Source: an uncultured Lachnospiraceae bacterium | GTDB lineage: Bacteria > Bacillota > Clostridia > Lachnospirales > Lachnospiraceae | DNA length: 6,250 bases | NCBI GenBank assembly: GCA_902803245.1 | Contig: CADCPJ010000153.1 | Span: 1-6,250, forward strand | Direction of reading: 5' to 3' | Part shown: piece by piece, positions 1-5,200 of the stretch | Layout: each line of letters opens with the position of its first letter | Position numbering within the stretch: the stretch's first letter is position 1 | Position numbers and translations under genes: made by a program | Notes under the pieces: model-generated | Database searches by the model: none | Told to the model about the DNA's origin: nothing | The model's input: the letters and a program-made list of their open reading frames with translations, nothing else

Positions 1-24
1 GTAGCCGTATGGAATATATGCCAC
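1..24 (-). CDS. 5' end of a recombinase-associated gene (partial)
   Basis: Only the first eight codons are in the window: a GTG start at 24-22 followed by MAYIPYGY, open to the left edge. An AAAGGAG ribosome binding site at 40-34 (minus strand) lies 9 bases upstream, which favours this GTG over the in-frame ATG at 33-31 that would sit on top of the site. From family knowledge, proteins opening with MAYIPYGY are short recombinase-domain proteins found next to large serine recombinases in clostridial mobile elements, so a partner of the recombinase at 277-1692 is the likely identity. That assignment rests on eight residues plus the context. A second, truncated copy of the same start lies directly upstream at 30-95. 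Confidence 0.55.
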
Positions 25-29
25 GTAAA

Positions 30-95
30 TCATCTCCTTTCGTCTGCGTCAACTGCACCGTCTGCAACCCGGTAACCGTATGGAATGTATGCCAC
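30..95 (-). pseudogene. Truncated duplicate of the MAYIPYGY gene start
   Basis: A GTG at 95-93, preceded 8 bases away by AAGGAGG (110-104), opens a 21-codon frame beginning MAYIPYGYRVADG and stopping with TGA at 32-30. The first eight residues are identical to those of the gene that starts at 24. The last two codons before the stop (AGG AGA) are the ribosome binding site of that next gene, so the coding fragment seems to be cut off and joined to the next unit's leader. In intact relatives this start continues for a hundred or more residues (family knowledge), so I read this as the residue of a tandem duplication followed by an internal deletion. The frame is also continuous with the upstream ECQFTD-type unit, which allows a 42-residue peptide from a GTG at 158. 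Confidence 0.6.
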
Positions 96-158
96 GTGAA
101 TCGCCTCCTTGTCATCATCTGTAAATTGACATTCACAAAAATAGGCTGTGTAAATCAC
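30..158 (-). pseudogene. ECQFTD-type fragment fused in frame to the truncated IPYGY start
   Basis: From GTG at 158-156 a 42-codon frame runs through a second ECQFTD unit (MIYTAYFCECQFTDDD), passes the next unit's GGAGG without a stop because that unit has GCG where the preceding ones have GTG, and continues into MAYIPYGYRVADG until TGA at 32-30. It therefore contains both unit types in one frame. The start overlaps the stop of copy 1 (GTGA), and the end overlaps an in-frame ATG for the following gene (ATGA). No family is recognised for the first half. It may be a chance read-through of decaying units or a real small coupled peptide; the former seems more likely. Confidence 0.35.
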
Positions 159-214
159 CTCCTGTCGCCATTATCTGTAAACTGGCATTCATAAAAAAAC
201 GCTGCGTGAATCAC
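155..214 (-). pseudogene. ECQFTD-type start fragment, copy 1
   Basis: A 19-codon frame from GTG at 214-212 to TGA at 157-155 reads MIHAAFFYECQFTD and then a few residues. At the position where the IPYGY-type units have their GTG start (9 bases after the GTG used here), this unit has GCA. The GTG used here lies inside the GGAGG site itself, so efficient translation is doubtful. Its stop overlaps the GTG of the next unit by the GTGA pattern. I do not recognise the peptide. It resembles its neighbour at the protein level, but most nucleotide differences change residues, so there is no clear sign of purifying selection. Most likely a remnant; a short translated peptide is possible. Confidence 0.4.
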
Positions 215-276
215 CTCCCATCGTCATCATCAGTACCATTCAGAACCCGGTCATCATACAGAATACATCACGTAAA

Positions 277-1692
277 TCACCCCCTCTCCTCATCCAGCTC
301 CAGCCCGCAGGTAAAGAGAAACCGCATATGGCAGCTGTAAATGGTGATGCGGGAAATATACTTTTTCAGGATCTTCTCGTCGCTATCTCCAAACCGGTCC
401 GCGATGGGTCTCGCTGTGATGGTGTGCCTCAGCTCCTTAGCAGATTCATTTTCCGGATGATCTTTTGCATAAATGCCAAGAAGCCGCCTGTCGGCGCGGG
501 AGAGCGACTGCGAATAGGTGAGTTTATTGAGAAGCGTGACAAAGCTGTGCCGGAGATCACGGCCGTGAATGAGGATCCTGCAGTTCCGGCTGCTCTTGCA
601 GCGGTAGCGGTCATCGCCGTCGAGATTCATCGGCGCGCCGCACACGCCGCAGAAAAGGAGTCCGGAGAAGACCGTGAAGGTGGGTAATGGATTGGTGTGA
701 TGAAGGGAGAGAAGAGCCTGGACCCTTTCGAACTCCTGGCCGGTTACAAGCGGGACGTGGTGGGATTCGACGAGGTACTGGTCTTCCTCGCCTCGGTTCG
801 GACGCTGCCTGAAGTTCTCGTCCGTGTAGGTTTTCTGCAGGAGAAGATCTCCCTTATAAAATGGATTCCGGAGAATGAGGCGCACGGTATTCGCCGCCCA
901 TGTGCCGCCTCCGGGAGATGCGAGATTCCGGCTGTTCAGGTGATTTGCGATGTTGTAGCACCCCTCCCCTCCAAGCGCCATGGCGTAGATCTGCCTCACG
1001 ACGGCGGCCTGGTCGCTCAAGAGCACATACTCGACCTCCTCCGCTCCGCTGTCTGAAGGGCTGTGCTTGGCATACCCGTACGGCGGCTTTGACAGGACAA
1101 AACTCCCCTCCCGGAACCGCTTGCGGATACTCCATTTTACATTTCCGGAAATGGAGCGGCTCTCGGACTCGGCGAAGGCCGCGAGGAGAGTGAGCAGAAA
1201 CTCCGTCTCCATGGCTCCGGTGTCGATATGCTCCTTCTCGAAAATGACGCTAATGCTGAGATCCGACAGCATTCGTATGGTTGCGAGCAGGTCCTTTGCA
1301 TTTCTCGCAAAGCGCGAGATGGACTTGGTGAGGATCATGGAGACCCTGCCGGCCCTGCAGTCCGCGAGGAGCCTCTGGAAAGCGGGCCTGCTTGCAGACG
1401 TCCCCGAGAATCCCTGATCGGCGTAGATGCCGGCGAGCGTCCATTCCGGGTTCGATGCGATGACAGAGGTGTAGTGCTCCTGCTGATTCCGGAGGGACAG
1501 CTCCTGTTCCTCCATATCCGTGCTGACTCTGCAGTACGCGGCCACGCGAATCTCACTTCGCTTAAGTGTATGGGCCGGTATGATCCGTATCTGCCTTCCG
1601 ACAACTGCCGGCTTTCCCGGCCGGATGAAGGCAGACGGCTCCGCCAAGGTCCACGCCGGACAGTAATACTCCTTCTTTAACCTGCTGAGCAT
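277..1692 (-). CDS. Large serine site-specific recombinase
   Basis: This 471-residue protein is a serine integrase/recombinase that cuts and rejoins DNA at paired attachment sites through a phosphoserine link. The catalytic domain spans about residues 48-185: YCRVST with nucleophile S57, GFSGTSASRPAF with R102, SRFARN (R127, R130), and the E-helix AFAESESRSIS. The recombinase domain follows from about 200 (KPPYGY) to 305, with TWAANTVRLILRNPFYKG. A Cys4 zinc ribbon is visible at C348, C351, C365 and C371. The start at 1692-1690 is chosen because AGGAGG (1706-1701) lies 8 bases upstream; the frame is open further, to an ATG at 1881, but that stretch is leader. The region after the ribbon (about 390-440) is short and shows no heptads, whereas relatives usually carry a coiled coil there. 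All catalytic residues seen are intact, so it is probably active. Its TGA overlaps the first unit of the downstream repeat array, with no terminator between. Confidence 0.93.
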   Translation of the reverse strand: MLSRLKKEYYCPAWTLAEPSAFIRPGKPAVVGRQIRIIPAHTLKRSEIRVAAYCRVSTDMEEQELSLRNQQEHYTSVIASNPEWTLAGIYADQGFSGTSASRPAFQRLLADCRAGRVSMILTKSISRFARNAKDLLATIRMLSDLSISVIFEKEHIDTGAMETEFLLTLLAAFAESESRSISGNVKWSIRKRFREGSFVLSKPPYGYAKHSPSDSGAEEVEYVLLSDQAAVVRQIYAMALGGEGCYNIANHLNSRNLASPGGGTWAANTVRLILRNPFYKGDLLLQKTYTDENFRQRPNRGEEDQYLVESHHVPLVTGQEFERVQALLSLHHTNPLPTFTVFSGLLFCGVCGAPMNLDGDDRYRCKSSRNCRILIHGRDLRHSFVTLLNKLTYSQSLSRADRRLLGIYAKDHPENESAKELRHTITARPIADRFGDSDEKILKKYISRITIYSCHMRFLFTCGLELDEERG

Positions 1693-1700
1693 ATCAAGTT

Positions 1701-1706
1701 CCTCCT
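1701..1706 (-). promoter_or_regulatory. Ribosome binding site of the recombinase
   Basis: AGGAGG on the minus strand, 8 bases before the ATG at 1692. It is a perfect site and decides the start against the longer open frame reaching 1881. Confidence 0.85.
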
Positions 1707-1780
1707 CTTCTATAGCCGTTAACGAAAATGTCTTTCTTGCACAGAACCTTTCGTTTTCCCTATATGCAGTGAATCTGTAC

Positions 1781-1797
1781 AATTGCCTTCGGCAATT
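1781..1797 (-). promoter_or_regulatory. Leader hairpin AATTGCC-GAA-GGCAATT
   Basis: A perfect 7-base-pair inverted repeat with a 3-base loop sits about 13 bases into the predicted recombinase transcript. No T-run follows on either strand, so it is not a standard terminator. The helicase leader carries the same element at 2091-2107 (AATTGTC-GAA-GTCAATT), where both arms have changed and leave one T-T mismatch. Its preservation in two diverged leaders suggests an RNA element or protein-binding site, but the role is unknown. Confidence 0.5.
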
Positions 1798-1816
1798 ACT
1801 GAGGTTGATCAGCATC

Positions 1817-1825
1817 ATTATAGCA
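1817..1825 (-). promoter_or_regulatory. Extended -10 promoter of the recombinase
   Basis: The minus strand reads TGCTATAAT, a perfect -10 hexamer (1822-1817) with the TGn extension at 1825-1823. No good -35 hexamer is found 16 to 18 bases upstream (GGGCAT at best), which an extended -10 can tolerate. Transcription would start near 1810 and give a leader of about 118 bases holding a perfect hairpin (1781-1797) and the TTTCGTTAACG box before the ribosome binding site. The hexamer lies in a stretch that is missing from the homologous helicase leader. Confidence 0.55.
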
Positions 1826-1841
1826 CGGGCTGCATAGAGAT

Positions 1842-1933
1842 GCCCCGAGCCGCAGTGGACGGCAACTTGCAGATGACACATTTCACACTTCGCCCCGTAA
1901 GCACAGCGTCGCCCCGAGCCGCGTTGGAACGGC
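1842..1933. repeat. Pair of direct repeats GCCCCGAGCCGC...
   Basis: GCCCCGAGCCGC occurs at 1842-1853 and 1911-1922, 69 bases apart. The match continues imperfectly to ACGGC in both copies (1842-1863 and 1911-1933). The first copy overlaps the outermost block of the left arm, upstream of the recombinase -10. It could be an operator pair or a short duplication; the sequence does not decide. Confidence 0.55.
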
Positions 1934-2053
1934 GCAGCTCATACGCTCTTAATAAACGGCAGCCGCTATACAATCCCAAGAACAGCAACCATTATATGGA
2001 AACCTCGCCTCATCCATGGTAAGATGAATCCAGACTGTTTACACGGAAGCACA
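1850..2053. other. Intergenic spacer between the two divergent leaders
   Basis: About 200 bases with no supportable gene. It holds the second GCCCCGAGCCGC repeat. A weak -10-like TACAAT on the plus strand at 1969-1974 has no convincing -35 partner. A TTTACA at 2038-2043 resembles a -35 but has no -10 at the right distance. A promoter for the helicase is expected here or in the right arm, but I cannot point to one with confidence. A 79-codon plus-strand frame crossing this stretch (1783-2022) starts at TTG, lacks a ribosome binding site and lies over the recombinase promoter, so it is not called. Confidence 0.5.
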
Positions 2054-2203
2054 CTTGGGGACATCTCTGCCTATTCTGGTTCACCTGAGAAATTGTCGAA
2101 GTCAATTGCTTAGCTTAACTGCATATTAGGAAACAAAATGTTCTGCTAAAAAGGCCGAAGGTGTGCGCAGCGGAGACAATTTCGTTAACGACAATAAGAG
2201 GAA
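2054..2203. repeat. Right arm of the diverged inverted repeat (helicase leader)
   Basis: This is the homologue of 1697-1849 in opposite orientation, ending at the helicase ribosome binding site just as the left arm ends at that of the recombinase. The segment that holds TATAAT in the left arm is lacking here: 18 bases between CATCTCT and ACCT against 34. An extra stretch of about 20 bases lies at about 2146-2173. Together the arms make the intergenic region nearly symmetrical about a spacer of roughly 200 bases. Confidence 0.8.
2174..2202 (+). promoter_or_regulatory. Conserved AGACAATTTCGTTAACG box and helicase ribosome binding site
   Basis: AGACAATTTCGTTAACG (2174-2190) matches the recombinase leader in 16 of 17 bases and contains the palindrome TCGTTAACGA (2182-2191). 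It is followed by AAGAGGA (2196-2202), 5 bases before the ATG at 2208, a moderate ribosome binding site that supports this start over an in-frame GTG at 2163. The matching box before the recombinase is likewise followed closely by its ribosome binding site. Confidence 0.6.
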
Positions 2204-2207
2204 CACT

Positions 2208-5200
2208 ATGGACTTTGAAGATACTGTGAATATCGAATGGAGGGATTTGTTTCCTTCGGAAATGCTTAATGAGGGAGTCGCACTCTTTCTGAAAGGAAAG
2301 GCGAAGAAGCCGTCTGACGATGACGATAACTTCTATGCAACGGTGAGGGACGACCGCAATTATCACATTATGGTGACGGATCGCGGTGACGGTATAGAGC
2401 GCATGGATTGCGACTGCGGCCGCGCAGAAGGGGGACTCTGTGCGCATATGGCCGCTGCCCTGTGTCTGCTGGAGGATGCATATAACTGGTACTTCTATCC
2501 GTCTTATGATTACTATTTGAGGTGGACGCTCTTACATAAGCTGGGCTCCGGTGCCGGGAAAACCGGAAGAAGCGCTGCGGCCAAAAAATCCGGCAAAACC
2601 GCCGCAGCTCAGAAGTCCGGCAAAACCGCCGCAGCTCAAGAATCCGGAAGCGGGAAAACAAAAACCGCCGCAGCCCAAAAAGCCGGGGCGGATGGGAGCA
2701 GTGCAGTTTCCCGCACGGCAGACGTCGTTCCCATCGGCACTGCCCACCGCGAGGGAATCCTTAATATAAATGAGCTGAGCCGGGAGGACCTGGGCGAAAG
2801 AAAGAAAAGCCTGGCGGAGAGCGGCGGCGGGCAGTCCGCAAAGGTCGAGTCCTACAGCTATTTTGATTACAAGGCATTTTTTAAAGGCCTGGCCATCCCG
2901 GCCTCCGTCATGCGGGAGGCCCGGAAGCTCCTTAGCTCGGGGGAACTCACCCAGGCGCAGATCTCATCCGGCATGATGGCTGCCCCCTCGAGCATCGACC
3001 GCTACACCGAGGACTACTCCGAGCACGCTCCTGCGCAGATGCGCATCCGCGTCGTGCAGAAAAGCAAGAGCCAGACCTGGTCCGTGGAGCAGGTCTACAA
3101 CTGGAATACACTCGAGTTCTCGCGCTGCACGAGCTGGCGCTGCAACATGTGGAATTATAATCAAACGGTCGCAGGCCACGAGCTGTGCGCCCATGAAGTC
3201 GCGACGCTGCTTGCCATGGAACAGTATCTCGAAAATCGCAACGCCGGGGACGGGACGACGCTCGCCGGGGAGTCATTTTTGCGAAAATTCCGCGGAGGCA
3301 TTTCTGTCACGTCTATCCCGCGGGAAGCCGCAGAACCCGCGCAGCTCCTCACGATGAATCCTCAGGTGAGAATCGACGAGTATGACCGCTGGAGCGTGCA
3401 GTTCCAGGTCGGCGCGAAGAGGCTCTACAAGATCAAGGATCTCCCTGAATTTGTGGCAATGATGGACGCGCACGAGCACCAGACCTTCGGAAAGAGCACC
3501 GTCCTGAAACTCGGGCGGGAGTACTTAAGCCCCGCAACTGCCCACTGGATGCGGTTTATTGAGGACGCGCTGAACACCGTGAGAACCAACTCCGGACTCG
3601 ACCGGAGGAGGCAGGATCTCTATTACTATGAAGAAGGAATGGGGTGGACAAAGCTCACGGACCGCATTCCCCTTGTCGGCGAAGTCCTGGACCACTTTGC
3701 GGAAGAGCTCGGAACGTCTTCAGCAGAAGCGGAGCGCCAGGGCAGCAAGTACGGCTCCAAGATCAAGTTCAACCTGACTGTCAGGGAAGGGAAGCTCCGT
3801 CCCCGCCTGAATGTATCCCCCTGGTACCGCGGCGACAGGAAGAGGTTCGAGGGAGTTGTCATCACGGGCGAAATCCCGAAGCTCTTCTACGGCTCAAGAT
3901 ACACCTATTATCTTAACGACAGTGAACTCATACGCGTCTCCTCCGATGATACGGCACGCCTTGCCCCCATTCTGGACAGCGCCAATCTCGTCGGGGAGAT
4001 TGACCTCAAAATCGGCCGCTCCAATCTCTCAGGCTTCTACCGCAAGGTGCTCCCGGAACTGAAAGAGATCGCGGAAGTCGAATTGCTCCACCCGGAGGTG
4101 ATTGAGAGCTATCTGCCCGAGGAGCCGGAATGCGTCTGCTATCTCGACGTGGACGAGGACTGCGTGCTCTGCAAGCCCTATGTGTATTACGGGACGAAGC
4201 AGCACAGCCCATTTGACGTCTACGGCTGGGAAATGAAAACCGTCATGCCCGAACACTACCGCGACGAGGGTGCGGAGACGGCTCTCATGAGGCTTCTCGA
4301 GGCATACCTTCCCGAGCGGGACGAATCGCTTCAGCTCTTCCTGACTGCGAAAGGAGAACTTCCTCTCTACGAATTCCTCTCGCACGGGCTGACCGAGCTC
4401 ATGGAAATGGCGGACGTCCACGCCACGGACCGCTTCATGCGGCTGAAGGTCCGAAGCTCCGTCTCCTTCGAGGCCGGCGTCTCCGTAAAGAGCGGGATCA
4501 TGGACTTAAGCCTCACATCGGACGAGCTCTCCCCGGACGAGCTGAGGAGAGTGTTTGACGGGTACCGCAGGAAGCTCACATTTATCCGCCTGAAAAATGG
4601 CGACTTCCTGAAGCTGGATCAGAACGAGGAGCTCATCCGGCTGGTCGAGCTCATGAACACGCTGCAGGTCTCCCCGAAGGAGTTTGCGAAGGGGAAAATG
4701 CACATCCCGATCTTCCGCGCGCTCTACCTGGACCAGATGCTGGAGCAGATGAGCGGGGTGTATGCTGAGAGGGACAGCCATTTTAAGAAGCTGATCAAGG
4801 AATTCAAGACCATCTCCGACGCGGATTACGAGGTGCCGGAGAAGCTCCGCGGCATCATGCGGAAATACCAGAAGACGGGCTACCGATGGATGCGCACGCT
4901 GGACGAGTACCATTTCGGAGGCATTCTTGCGGACGACATGGGACTCGGAAAAACTTTGCAGGCGATCTCCGTCATCCTGGCGGACCGCAGCGAGATCGAT
5001 ATGACGACGGGTGAGGTCGGCGAGGCCCTGCCTTCTCTCATCGTGTGTCCGGCTTCGCTCATTTACAACTGGGAGGAGGAGCTTCACCGCTTCGCCCCCT
5101 CCCTCAGCGTGTCCGTGATCGCGGGAACGCAGGAGGAGAGGAAGCTCCTGATCGCGGAGTGCGGCAGCTTCGATGTCGTCGTCACTTCCTATGACCTGCT

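Larger units (their letters stand above)
1..284 (-). repeat. Degenerate tandem array of gene-start units
   Basis: Read on the minus strand, five units follow the recombinase, each opening with a GGAGG-like site and the core GATT(C/T)AC: 284-219, 218-163, 162-109, 108-38, and 37 to beyond the edge. The first, fourth and fifth are of one type (fragments of MAYIPYGY). The second and third are of another type and encode (A/T)A(F/Y)F(Y/C)ECQFTD. The two ECQFTD units align over about 55 bases with about ten differences. The first unit aligns to the fourth across the shared ACCGGGTT, with mostly transition differences and a one-base loss that shifts the frame to a stop after five codons. The tract is visibly more AT-rich than the two large genes. 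Confidence 0.75.
1697..1849. repeat. Left arm of a diverged inverted repeat (recombinase leader)
   Basis: Read on the minus strand, this stretch aligns block by block with 2054-2203 on the plus strand. The blocks are: 1849-1836 with 2054-2068 (CTYGGGG then CATCTCT); 1805-1762 with 2083-2126, 44 bases ungapped with 35 matches; about 1761-1742 with about 2127-2144; and 1733-1717 with 2174-2190, 16 of 17 matching (AGACATTTTCGTTAACG here). The blocks are separated by length differences: about 16 bases extra here around the -10, and about 20 bases extra in the right arm before the last block. The order, orientation and position relative to each start codon are conserved. Confidence 0.8.

Noticed and set aside
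1..284. CRISPR array
   Set aside because: Units differ in length (66, 56, 54, 71), the repeated cores are ribosome binding sites with start regions, and the segments between them are themselves related to each other.
1693..1881. Extension of the recombinase start to the ATG at 1881
   Set aside because: The frame is open, but a perfect ribosome binding site precedes the ATG at 1692, the extra residues do not resemble the family, and the stretch holds a promoter and the conserved leader.
1783..2022. 79-codon plus-strand frame
   Set aside because: It starts at TTG inside the leader hairpin, has no ribosome binding site, no recognisable product, and lies over the opposing promoter.
1717..2190. 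Active invertible promoter switch operated by the serine recombinase
   Set aside because: The arms are inverted and beside a recombinase, but they are diverged and of unequal length, and no identical long repeat is present. It is kept only as a testable idea under the box finding.
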